Source: Atopobiaceae bacterium
GTDB taxonomy: Bacteria; Actinomycetota; Coriobacteriia; Coriobacteriales; Atopobiaceae
NCBI GenBank assembly: GCA_022482785.1
Contig: JAKVON010000004.1
Span: 1-64,000 of the forward strand
Reading direction: 5' to 3'
DNA: 64,000 nucleotides
Under the pieces are notes generated by a model that was given only the letters and a program-made list of their open reading frames with translations, did no database searches and was not told the DNA's origin. Positions 1 to 8,700 of this stretch are shown piece after piece; position 1 is the stretch's first letter, and each line of letters begins with the position of its first letter. Both the position numbers and the translations under genes were made by a program.

Positions 1-573
1 GCCGTCCACGACCTTGAGGATGCCGTGGCCGCGATAGTACTCGACCAGCGGCGAGGTCTGCTCGGCATAGGTGTCGAGGCGCCTCTGGATGGTCTCGGGG
101 TTGTCGTCGGCGCGCTGGTACATCTCGCCGCCACACCTCGGACAGGTCTCGTCCGCCGCGGTGCCGGTGTAGCCGCAGGCCTTGCAGGTGCGGCGGGAGC
201 TCAGGCGCCTGACGATGACGTCGGCCTCGACGTCGACGAGGAGCGCTGCGTCGAGGGGCTTGCCCATCTCGGCGAGCTCGGAGTCGAGGCTCACGGCCTG
301 GGCGGTGTTCCTGGGGAAGCCGTCGAGGATGAAGCCCTCCTGGGCGTCGTCGGCGCCGAGACGCTCCTTGACCAGGTCGATCACGAGCTGGTCGGGAACG
401 AGCTTGCCCTCGTCCATGAAGGACTTGGCCCTCTTGCCGAGGGGGCTCGCCGCCTTGACCGCGGCACGGAGCAGGTCGCCCGTGGAGATGTGGGCGACGC
501 CGAACTCCTTGACGAGCTTCTGGGCCTGAGTGCCCTTGCCGGCACCGGGAGCTCCGAGCAGAACGATGTTCAT
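1..573 (-). CDS. adk: Adenylate kinase, 3' end cut by window edge
   Basis: Cytoplasmic nucleotide kinase that interconverts ATP + AMP and 2 ADP. The visible 191 residues start with the P-loop GAPGAGKGT at residues 7-15 and include the AMP-binding stretch STGDLLR and the DGFPRN motif. The LID carries four cysteines (CKACG and CPRCG), so it is the zinc-binding long-form enzyme. About 25 C-terminal residues lie outside the window. It starts 21 bp after secY, the usual secY-adk end of the spc operon, so it is probably cotranscribed with the ribosomal genes upstream. Confidence 0.97.
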   Translation of the reverse strand, partial: MNIVLLGAPGAGKGTQAQKLVKEFGVAHISTGDLLRAAVKAASPLGKRAKSFMDEGKLVPDQLVIDLVKERLGADDAQEGFILDGFPRNTAQAVSLDSELAEMGKPLDAALLVDVEADVIVRRLSSRRTCKACGYTGTAADETCPRCGGEMYQRADDNPETIQRRLDTYAEQTSPLVEYYRGHGILKVVDG

Positions 574-594
574 CTCTCAATCCCTTCCTGCGGC

Positions 595-1881
595 CTACTT
601 GAAGATGCCCTCGTAGTTGTGCATCTTGAGCTGGCTCTCCAGCTGCGAGATGGTATCCAGGGCGACGCCCACCATGATGAGGACCGAGGTGCCGCCGAAC
701 GACTGGATGAGCGAGTTCTGGGTGAACGTGAAGAGCATGGTGGGGACCACGGCGATGACGGCCATGGCGAGCGCGCCAGGCAGGGTGATGTGGTCGAGCG
801 TGCTCTTGATGTAGGCGGCCGTCGCGGAGCCCGGACGCACGCCGGGGATGAACCCTCCGGTCTTGCGCAGGTTGTCGGCCGTCTCCTCGGGATTGAAGAT
901 CATCGAGGTGTAGAAGTACGCGAAGAACACGATGAGGGCGACGGAGAGGACCCAGTTGATCCAACCCGAGGACACCGCGTTGCCGAAGGCCTGCATCCAG
1001 TCCACGTCGGGGAAGAACACGGCGATCTGCGCGGGGAAGTACAGGATCGCGCTCGCGAAGATGATGGGCACGACGCCGGCCGTGTTGACCTTGATGGGCA
1101 GGTAGGTGGCCTGTCCGCCCATGACCCTGCGCCCGACGACGCGCTTGGCGTACTGCACCGGGATGCGACGCTGGCCGCGCTCGAGGTAGACGATGAGCGG
1201 GATGACGGCGACCGTGATCAGGATGACCAGGATGGAGAGGAGCGTCCCCATGTCGCTCGTGGCGACGGAGCTGATGAGCGAGCGGGGGATGCCGGCCATG
1301 ATGTTCGCGAAGATGATGAGCGACATGCCGTTGCCGATGCCGCGCTGGGTGATGACCTCGCCGAGCCACATGATCAGGATGGCGCCCGCGAGCATCGTGA
1401 CGACGGCGATGACGTCCATGAGGCCGTCGGGAAGGCCCGTGCCGGTCCAGCTGATGCCGTACTGCTCGCTCTTGAACAGGAACAGGTAGCCGATCGCGTT
1501 GATGAGCGCGAGGCCGATGGTGAGGTAGCGCGTGTACTGCGTGATCTTGCGCGTGCCGGACTCGCCCTCCTTGGCGAGCTCCGCCAGCGAGGGGATGACG
1601 GCCTGCATCATCTGCATGATGATCTGCGCGGTGATGTAGGGCATGATGCCCAGGCAGAAAACCGAGACGCGCGAGAGGGCGCCGCCCGAGAACAGGTTCA
1701 GCACGCCGATGGCGCCCACCGTATCGGAGGCGTTCTGCATCTGCGAGAGCATCTTCGTGAAGGGGATGCCAGGCAGGGGCAGGTACGCGCCGAGACGATA
1801 GAGCACCAGGATGGCAACCGTGAGCAGGAGCTTCTTGCGGAGCTCGGGCACGCGGAAGGCATTGGAGATCCCACTTAGCAC
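595..1881 (-). CDS. secY: Protein translocase subunit SecY
   Basis: Central channel subunit of the SecYEG translocon in the cytoplasmic membrane. The 428-residue product has the family's usual length and about ten hydrophobic helices, beginning with an N-terminal amphipathic stretch and the LGAYLPLPG loop. The start is a GTG that lies inside the last codons of rplO, so the two genes overlap by 7 bp and are translationally coupled. It is followed directly by adk. SecE, its partner, is encoded near 38.2 kb. Confidence 0.97.
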   Translation of the reverse strand: MLSGISNAFRVPELRKKLLLTVAILVLYRLGAYLPLPGIPFTKMLSQMQNASDTVGAIGVLNLFSGGALSRVSVFCLGIMPYITAQIIMQMMQAVIPSLAELAKEGESGTRKITQYTRYLTIGLALINAIGYLFLFKSEQYGISWTGTGLPDGLMDVIAVVTMLAGAILIMWLGEVITQRGIGNGMSLIIFANIMAGIPRSLISSVATSDMGTLLSILVILITVAVIPLIVYLERGQRRIPVQYAKRVVGRRVMGGQATYLPIKVNTAGVVPIIFASAILYFPAQIAVFFPDVDWMQAFGNAVSSGWINWVLSVALIVFFAYFYTSMIFNPEETADNLRKTGGFIPGVRPGSATAAYIKSTLDHITLPGALAMAVIAVVPTMLFTFTQNSLIQSFGGTSVLIMVGVALDTISQLESQLKMHNYEGIFK

Positions 1882-2324
1882 GGGAGTTCGACCTTTCCTC
1901 CGGCCGCCTCGATCTTGGTCTTGGCAGAGGCGGAGACCTTGTCGACCTTGACGGTGAGCTTCTTGGTGAGCTCGCCGTCGCCGAGGACCTTGACGGGCTT
2001 GGCGTCGGACTTGATGACGCCCTTCTCGACCAGGGAGGCGGCGTCGACCGTGTCGCCGTCGGCGAAGATGGCCTCGAGGCGCGCGACGTTCACGGGCGCG
2101 TACTCGGTGCGGCTGTGGTTGGTGAAGCCGGGGAGCTTGGGCAGGCGCATGGCGAGCGGCTGCTGGCCGCCCTCGAAGCCCGAGCCCTTGCCGCCGCCGG
2201 AGCGGGAAAGCTGGCCCTTGTAGCCGCGGCCGGCGGTGGTGCCGTGACCGGACGAGTTGCCGCGGCCGATGCGCTTGCGCGACTTCTTGGCGCCCTCTGC
2301 GGGCTTGAGATCATTGAGCTGCAT
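1875..2324 (-). CDS. rplO: 50S ribosomal protein L15
   Basis: Large-subunit protein of 149 residues. The N-terminal basic glycine-rich part (RGNSSGHGTTAGRGYKGQ) is the typical L15 rRNA-binding extension, followed by the globular domain. It sits between rpmD and secY as in most bacteria and overlaps the GTG start of secY. The final codon before the TAA encodes Cys. Confidence 0.97.
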   Translation of the reverse strand: MQLNDLKPAEGAKKSRKRIGRGNSSGHGTTAGRGYKGQLSRSGGGKGSGFEGGQQPLAMRLPKLPGFTNHSRTEYAPVNVARLEAIFADGDTVDAASLVEKGVIKSDAKPVKVLGDGELTKKLTVKVDKVSASAKTKIEAAGGKVELPC

Positions 2325-2336
2325 GATGGACGACTC

Positions 2337-2522
2337 CTAGTTCTCTGTGACCTCGACAAGGTGCTTGACCTTGAAGATCATTCCGCGGATGGACTCGTTG
2401 TCGGGCTGCTCGACGGTGTCGCCGATGCGACGCAGGCCGAGCGCCCTGCAGGTTGCGGTCTGGTCCTTCTTGACGCTGGCCGTGGCGCTGCGCACGAGCT
2501 TGATGGTGAGGTTCTTCGCCAT
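2337..2522 (-). CDS. rpmD: 50S ribosomal protein L30
   Basis: Small 61-residue large-subunit protein of the bacterial L30 type, recognised by [10 protein letters not shown] at the N-terminus and [16 protein letters not shown] in the middle. It lies 12 bp upstream of rplO and 2 bp downstream of rpsE, so it is part of the same spc transcript. Confidence 0.95.
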   Translation of the reverse strand: MAKNLTIKLVRSATASVKKDQTATCRALGLRRIGDTVEQPDNESIRGMIFKVKHLVEVTEN

Positions 2523-2524
2523 GG

Positions 2525-3046
2525 TTAGTTCTCCTTACCGACGAACATCTCGCCGACGGTGAGGCCGCGACGGTCGGCAGTCTGCTCGGGGCTGGAGAGC
2601 TGCTGCAGTCCCTCGGCGGCCGCCTTGATGATGTTCAGCGAGTTGTTGGTGCCGAGCGACTTCGAGAGCACGTTCTTGATGCCCGCGAGCTCGAAGAGGG
2701 GGCGCACGGCGCCGCCGGCGATGACGCCGGTTCCCTCGATGGCGGGCTTGATCAGCACGCGGCCGGCGCCGAAGTGGCCCTCGACCTCGTGGGGAATGGA
2801 GCCCTCGTCGGTGACGGGGACCTTGAACATGTTCTTCTTGGCGTCGTCGACGCCCTTCTGGATGGCCAGGGGCACCTCGGCGGACTTGCCCATGCCGATG
2901 CCCACGTTGCCCTTGCCGTCGCCGACGGCGACGAGGGCCACGAGGGAGAAGCGGCGGCCGCCCTTGACGACCTTGGAGACGCGGTGGATGAAGACGACGC
3001 GCTCCTGGTATTCGGAATCCTCCTGGCGCTTGCGATCACGAGGCAT
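2525..3046 (-). CDS. rpsE: 30S ribosomal protein S5
   Basis: Small-subunit protein of 173 residues involved in decoding accuracy. The N-terminal double-stranded RNA-binding domain contains [13 protein letters not shown]-like sequence (here [19 protein letters not shown]) and the C-terminal domain has the usual [13 protein letters not shown] stretch. A Gly/Lys-rich loop ([14 protein letters not shown]) is intact. Located between rplR and rpmD. Confidence 0.97.
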   Translation of the reverse strand: MPRDRKRQEDSEYQERVVFIHRVSKVVKGGRRFSLVALVAVGDGKGNVGIGMGKSAEVPLAIQKGVDDAKKNMFKVPVTDEGSIPHEVEGHFGAGRVLIKPAIEGTGVIAGGAVRPLFELAGIKNVLSKSLGTNNSLNIIKAAAEGLQQLSSPEQTADRRGLTVGEMFVGKEN

Positions 3047-3057
3047 GCGATTTCCTC

Positions 3058-3426
3058 CTAGAACTTCAGGCCCGCGGAGCGGGCACCGTCTGCGAGAGCC
3101 TTGACGCGGCCATGATAGATGCGGCCGCCGCGGTCGAACGTGACCTCGGTGACCCCCTTCTCGACGGCACGCTTCCCGACGAGCTCGCCGATCTTCTCGG
3201 CGGCCTCGACGTTGGAGCCGATCTTGCCCGATGCCTTGAACTCCGGGTCGAGCGTCGACGCAGTGCAGAGCGTCTTGCCGTCGACATCATCGATGACCTG
3301 GGCATAGATGTTTGCATTGGTGCGATGGACGCTGAGACGCGGACGTTCTGCCGTGCCCGTGATCTTGGCGCGCACGCGGCGCTGGCGGCGCTTGAGGCCC
3401 GCCTTCTTCGCCTGTTGCTTGTTCAT
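3058..3426 (-). CDS. rplR: 50S ribosomal protein L18
   Basis: 5S rRNA-binding protein of 122 residues. The basic N-terminus ([11 protein letters not shown]) and the core [20 protein letters not shown] match the family, ending in [17 protein letters not shown]. It lies 60 bp after rplF and 11 bp before rpsE in the spc cluster. Confidence 0.97.
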   Translation of the reverse strand: MNKQQAKKAGLKRRQRRVRAKITGTAERPRLSVHRTNANIYAQVIDDVDGKTLCTASTLDPEFKASGKIGSNVEAAEKIGELVGKRAVEKGVTEVTFDRGGRIYHGRVKALADGARSAGLKF

Positions 3427-3486
3427 GCTCTCTCCTTATCCGTGCCGCCACCTGACGGGGTGACGGGCTTGCTGACCTGCCTGCGG

Positions 3487-4023
3487 TTACTTAGCGGCCT
3501 TGCCGAGCTTGCGACGGACGTGCTCGCCCTCGTAGCGGACGCCCTTGCCCTTGTAGGGCTCGGGGGGACGCTTGTCGCGAATCTCGGCCGCGACCTGGCC
3601 GACGCGCTCCTTGGAGATGCCCTCGACCACGATGTGGGTGTTGTCGGGGACCTTGTACGAGATGCCCTCGGGCGCCTCGACGATCACGGGATGCGAGAAG
3701 CCGAGCGACATCTCGAGGTTGGTGCCCTTGAGCGCGGCACGATAGCCGACGCCGACGAGCTCGAGGTTCTTCGAGAAGCCGTCGGACACGCCGACGACCA
3801 TGTTGCTGATGAGCGAGCGCGTGAGGCCGTGCTGCGCGTTGGCCTCGCGGGTCTCGTCGACGGGCGTGACGGTGATGACGTCGCCGTCGAGCTTGATGGT
3901 CACGAGCTCGGAGAAGTTGCGGTCGAGCTCGCCCTTCGGGCCCTTCACGTGCACGTGCGTTCCGTTGACTGTCGCTGTGACCCCGGCGGGAATCTGGACA
4001 GGCAATTTACCGATGCGAGACAT
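3487..4023 (-). CDS. rplF: 50S ribosomal protein L6
   Basis: 178-residue large-subunit protein near the elongation factor binding site. Starts MSRIGKLPVQIPAGV and has two related alpha/beta domains; the second carries RDKRPPEPYKGKGVRY, the conserved rRNA contact loop. Conventional position between rpsH and rplR. Confidence 0.97.
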   Translation of the reverse strand: MSRIGKLPVQIPAGVTATVNGTHVHVKGPKGELDRNFSELVTIKLDGDVITVTPVDETREANAQHGLTRSLISNMVVGVSDGFSKNLELVGVGYRAALKGTNLEMSLGFSHPVIVEAPEGISYKVPDNTHIVVEGISKERVGQVAAEIRDKRPPEPYKGKGVRYEGEHVRRKLGKAAK

Positions 4024-4047
4024 GTGCGTCTCCTTTCCTGCCGAGAG

Positions 4048-4446
4048 TTACCAGATGTAGGCGATGACCTCGCCGCCGATGCCCGCCTTGCGAGCATCGC
4101 GGTCGCACATCATGCCTTTGGACGTGGAGATGACGGCGGTCCCGAGGCCGCCCAGGACGCGGGGAAGATCCTCGGCCGCGGAATAGATGCGCAGGCCAGG
4201 CTTCGAGATGCGACGGATGCCGCGGATGACCTTGGAGCGCTTCGGGCCGTACTTGAGGGTGATGTGGAGGGTCTTCTGGGGCTTGGTGTCCTCGAGGGAG
4301 TAGTCCTCGATGTAGCCCTCCTCCTTGATGACGCGGGCGATCTCGACGAGCACCTTGCTCGAGGGCATGGAGACCTCGGCCTTGCTCGCGGAGTTCGCGT
4401 TGCGGATGCGCGTGAGCATATCCGCGATTGGATCGGTAACGTTCAT
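4048..4446 (-). CDS. rpsH: 30S ribosomal protein S8
   Basis: 132-residue small-subunit assembly protein that binds 16S rRNA and, in other bacteria, represses the spc operon. Begins [17 protein letters not shown] and ends with the conserved [27 protein letters not shown]-type C-terminus with the rRNA-binding STSKG motif. About 100 bp separate it from rpsN upstream; no gene is visible in that gap. Confidence 0.97.
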   Translation of the reverse strand: MNVTDPIADMLTRIRNANSASKAEVSMPSSKVLVEIARVIKEEGYIEDYSLEDTKPQKTLHITLKYGPKRSKVIRGIRRISKPGLRIYSAAEDLPRVLGGLGTAVISTSKGMMCDRDARKAGIGGEVIAYIW

Positions 4447-4548
4447 TTCGAATTCTCCTTCGCTCGGGATGAATCTTCGCGACCGGTTCGCTCAGGCCCT
4501 TGGCCAGGGCGCCTCGTCACGCAGAGCTTCTCGGACTCGCGCTGGGAC

Positions 4549-4734
4549 CTACCAGCTGGACTTCTTGACGCCCGGAAGCTCGCCCTTGCTCGCGAGCTCG
4601 CGGAAGCACACGCGGCACAGCCCGAACTTGCGATAGACGGAGTGGGGACGCCCACAGCGCTGGCAGCGGTTCTGGCCGCGCGTCGAGTACTTCGGCGTGC
4701 GCGAAGCCTTGACGATCATCGATGTCTTAGCCAC
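4549..4734 (-). CDS. rpsN: 30S ribosomal protein S14, zinc (type Z) form
   Basis: 61-residue short S14 with two CxxC pairs (CQRC and CRVC) that bind zinc; the zinc-free paralogue is about 100 residues. The start is GTG, chosen because GGAGG lies 5 bases upstream and the product then begins VAKTSMIVK, giving the exact type Z length. A longer in-frame ATG upstream would add a non-homologous tail. Located between rplE and rpsH. Confidence 0.95.
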   Translation of the reverse strand: MAKTSMIVKASRTPKYSTRGQNRCQRCGRPHSVYRKFGLCRVCFRELASKGELPGVKKSSW

Positions 4735-4797
4735 AAATCCTCCTTCTTGGCACCGCCACGGCACTCTTCGCCGCGGCGAAACTTCATAAATATACGC

Positions 4798-5482
4798 CTA
4801 GTCCTGCTTGAACGGGAAGTGGAACGCAGCAAGCAGGGCACGTCCCTCCTCGTCGGTGGGTGCACTGGTGACGATCGTGATGTCCATGCCGCGGACGTGG
4901 TCGACCTTGTCGAAGTCGATCTCGGGGAAGATCAGCTGCTCGGTGACGCCCATGGAGAAGTTGCCGCGACCGTCGAAGCTCTTGGCGGAGATGCCGCGGA
5001 AGTCGCGGATGCGCGGGATGGCCACCGAGATGAGGCGGTCGAGGAACTCCCACATGCGGTCGCCGCGAAGGGTGACCTTGGCGCCGATGGGCATCCCGGC
5101 GCGCAGGTGGAAGGTTCGCGATGGACTTCTTGGCATGGGTGACCATGGGCTGCTGGCCCGTGATGGTGCGGAGGTCCTCGACGGCGGCGTCGATGGCCTT
5201 GGCGTCGATGGCGGCCTCGCCCACGCCCATGTTCACGACGATCTTCTCGAAGCGGGGGACCTGGTGGGGGTTGGCATAGCTGAACTGCTTCTGGAGCTGG
5301 TCACGCACGGTCTTGGAGTACTCCTCCTTGAGGCGCGGCGTGTAGTCGGACTTCTCGGCCTTCTTCTCGGCCTTGGGCTCGGCCTTCTTGGCCGGCTTCT
5401 TGGCCGCAGGCTTCTTCTCGGCCTTGGGCGCCGCCTTCTTGGCGGGCTTGGCCTCCTGCACCTTCTTCTCTTCCTCTGCCAT
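4798..5482 (-). CDS. rplE: 50S ribosomal protein L5 with N-terminal extension; frameshifted
   Basis: 5S rRNA-binding protein. The first part, from MAEEEKKVQ to [10 protein letters not shown], and the second part, from [18 protein letters not shown] to the C-terminus, are in different frames. Removing one G at 5113-5114 joins them as a 227-residue protein. L5 is usually about 180 residues; the extra 45 at the N-terminus are a Lys/Ala/Glu/Pro-rich tail with repeats of PAKKA and PKAEKK. The ATG has a good GGAG site 7 bases upstream, so the tail is probably translated. L5 is essential, so the frameshift is more likely a sequencing error than a mutation. First gene after the surface-protein module. 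Confidence 0.9.
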
Positions 5483-5587
5483 TCGTTACTCCTTCTCGTG
5501 GGGTTCTCAGCACGGGGTTCCGACCTCGTGCCTCCCGGGCCCCTGGCAAGGGGGACGGGAGCCTGCCTTCACGTCCGACACGGCGAA

Positions 5588-5630
5588 GAGACAGAACTCT
5601 CCCCGCATAAAGACGCAAGTTCAAATAGTA
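5588..5630 (-). promoter_or_regulatory. Promoter -10 and leader of the rplE-secY-adk unit
   Basis: On the minus strand TACTAT at 5630-5625 is a good -10 element; no convincing -35 is visible 16-18 bp upstream. Downstream in the leader lies GGGGAGAGTTCTGTCTC (5604-5588), nearly the same as a motif in the rplC leader at 22366-22351. This suggests that the second half of the ribosomal cluster has its own S10-like promoter and leader. Confidence 0.6.
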
Positions 5631-5717
5631 CGCGGTGGCGGCGGGAAACGCCAGGCCCTAACAGGCAGCCGTCAAATTTTCACAGTATCTGCCCATGGTC
5701 TCCCCCCACAGGGGAAA

Positions 5718-5751
5718 GGAGACGCCGCCACACGGGGTGGACGGCGTCTCC
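5718..5751 (-). terminator. Rho-independent terminator after the adhesin gene
   Basis: A 10-bp perfect stem (GGAGACGCCG/CGGCGTCTCC) with an inner CCAC/GTGG extension lies 29 bp after the adhesin stop. Read on the minus strand it is followed by TTTCCCC. It would separate the surface-protein transcript from the rplE unit. Confidence 0.8.
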
Positions 5752-5779
5752 GGCAGGGCCTCGGTCTTGGATGACTCCC

Positions 5780-8700
5780 CTACTTCTGGGCGTCGTCCTC
5801 CCTTCTTGCGGCGCACGATGCCGTAGATCGCGACGCCCTGCGCCGACAGGCTGCCAGCACGCCGATGATGGCGAACGAGGTGGCGTCTCCGGTCTTGGCG
5901 AGCGGGCCTGCGGTCGTGGTGGTCGTGACGTTGTCCGAGTTCGTCTTCGTGACGACGATGGTACGCTCGGTCGTGGCCTTGGCGTCGTAGAGGTCCATCG
6001 TGGTCTTGTCCACGATCTCGGTCTGGTCGCCGTTGGCATCGACGAGGGTGACCTCGCCGTCGGTGGCGTTGATGGTGAACTCGGAGTCCGCGGCGACGTC
6101 GTAGCCGTCAGGGGGCGCTCACCTCGTGGAGGATGTAGGTCGTGCCCACGTTCAGGACCTTGCTGATGTCCATCGCGGAGTCGTTCGACCACCAGTCGGC
6201 CTTCACCTCTCCGGTCGCCTTGTCGATGATCTGGAGATGGGCGCCGGACACGAAGTCGTGCGTGGTCTTGTCGAGCTTCTGGACCTTGACGTCGGTGGTG
6301 TAGTCGCTCACGCCGTTGGCCGTGAGCGTGACCGCCGCAGAGCCGGACGTGGTTCCCTCGGACTGCGTCGTGAGCGCGGCAGCGGACGCGGTGTCCGACT
6401 GGGCAGAGAGCGTGGCGTCCTGCTGGACGGTCTGGCCGTTGGCATAGGACGAGCTCGTAGCCGTTGGCCGTCTTCTCGATGGAGAACGTGTCGCTCCTGT
6501 AGGGATCGACCAGGTGGCCGGCGGGCGCGCTCTCCTCCTTGAAGTAGTAGGAGGCGCTCGTGTCGACGTTCACGTCGTCGAAGGTGATATAGCCCTGGGC
6601 GTCGGAGGTGCCGTTGCCCATGTAGACGTCATTGCCGCCGTTGTTGACCATCCAGAGGCCGTAGACGGCGCCCGCGAGGGCCTCGCCGCCGCTCTTGCTG
6701 GTCTTCTGGACGCGGAGGTTCACGCCCTTGACCTTGTTCGCGAACGTGGGTGCCGTTGCCGACGTGGGGTTCGTGGGGTCGGACGCGGTGCCGTAGGTGG
6801 TCATGGCGGAGAGTGAGCCGTCAGGGTTCTGGGTCACGATGACGCGCATGGCGAACGAGGTGGTGTCGTAAGCGATCGTGCCGTCGGTGCCTGCGACCTC
6901 GTCCATGGTGTAGTCGTTGATGCCCACCTGCGTGTAAGTGATGTCGTTGAACGCGATGCTACCGTCCGCACCGTTGGTGCCCGTGGAGACGACCGCGCCG
7001 TCCGCATCGCGGAGCTCGAAGTTGAACTCGCCCGCGGTGAGGCTGCCACCCGTGAAGGTCTTTTTGGCGGTCGGGCTGACGCTGACCTCCTGCGCGATGG
7101 ACGAGACCGACTGGATGGAGAGGCAGCGCATCGAGAGCTTGACCGCGCTGTTGTTGTAGAAGGACACGGCCGAGACATCGAGACCATGTGCCGTCGGTGC
7201 CGTAGCGCATCTTGCAGGTGACGGTAGGCGCGGACTGGTCGGTGGGAACGGCAACCGTGTAGAGGTACTGGGCGCTGTCACAGGTCACCGTGGAGCCGCT
7301 CGCCGAGGTCTCGGTGAGGAGGTAGCAGTAGGTGCCGGCCTTGTAGTAGGTGACGTTCGGGATCGTGACGGTCGCGGCATGGTTGGAGAAAGCACCGTTC
7401 TGGAGCGCGACGGAGAAGCCGTTCGTGCCGTCGTCGACGATCTTCTGGGCGGTGGCATCGTAGGTGGTCTCGGACGCGGTGCGCGCGTTGCCGGATGCGT
7501 CGGCCGTCTCGAGCTTGAAGTCGAACGTCGGGTTGCCAGAGCCGTAGTAGTCCTTGGTGAACGAGGTGCCCCACGTGTCGGAGAAGTGCGTGTTGGTGAA
7601 GGTCGGGGCAACGGTGGTGCCGGGGGTGTCCTTGGTGGCGTCGTATGCGACGGCAGCCACGAGCTTGCCGTTGCCGTTGTCGCTCACCGTGACGGTCGCG
7701 GTGTGCGAGGTGGTGTCGTAGGTGATGTCATCCTTGGTGGGATGGGCGGCGTCGACGCCCTGGGGCAGGACCTCGGAGATGGTGTAGGTGTAGGTGCCGG
7801 CGGCCGTGTAGTCGATCTTGTCGAACGTGACGGAGCCGTCGGCCGCGTTGGCCTTGGTCTGGAGGACCTTGCCGTCCTTGTCCTTGAGCTGGAACGAGAA
7901 CTGGCCGTCCTCGAGCGTGGCGCCGGAGAGCGTCTTCTTCGCGGAGAGGCTGGCAGAGGTGCCTGCGGCCTTATAGGTGTTGGTGAAGGCGGCGGAGGTG
8001 ACCGTGCCGGTGGTGTCATCACCGTAGTGAACCTGCGTCGAGAGGGTGCCGTCACCGTTGTCGATCACGGTGACATGAGCGACGACGGGCTGGGCTGAGT
8101 AGGTGACGCCGTTGTAGGTTTTCGTGCCGTTGCCGTTGTCAGTCGCGTTCGCCGGGACGTTCTCGGTGATCTGGTAGTCGAACGTCCTGGCCCGCTTGCC
8201 GTCGATGGTCTGCGTGGAGCCGGCGAGGTCGGCCTGAGTGTAGGTGATGTCACCGAAGGATGGTGCCTGGTTGGTGCGGGTGGCATGGACGATCGTGTCG
8301 CCAGGGAGCTTCGCGCCTGCGGTGAGGGCGCTCACCGTGAAGGAGAAGTCGTCTGCGGCGATGCTCGATTCGTTGCCGTCGGTCCAGTCGCGGCCGTCGA
8401 GGGTCTTGGAGACCTGGAGCTGCGCGGTGCCGGAGGCGTTATAGGTGTTGGTGAAGACGACGGCCGAGACGCCCTCATAGGTGGGCGTGGCCGCAAGCGT
8501 GCCGTCTCCGTTGTCGAAGACGGAGACGGAGACCTTGGCAACGTGGGCATCGTAGTCGACGCCCTTCCTGCCGTCGTTCTTCTCGACGATCGAGTACTCG
8601 AAGGTCTTGCCGGCGTCGTCCTGCGTGTAGGGAATCTGCGTGAAGGCGATTGTGCCGTCAGCGGCGTTGGTGCCCGTGGCGACGACGTTGTTGGAGGCAT

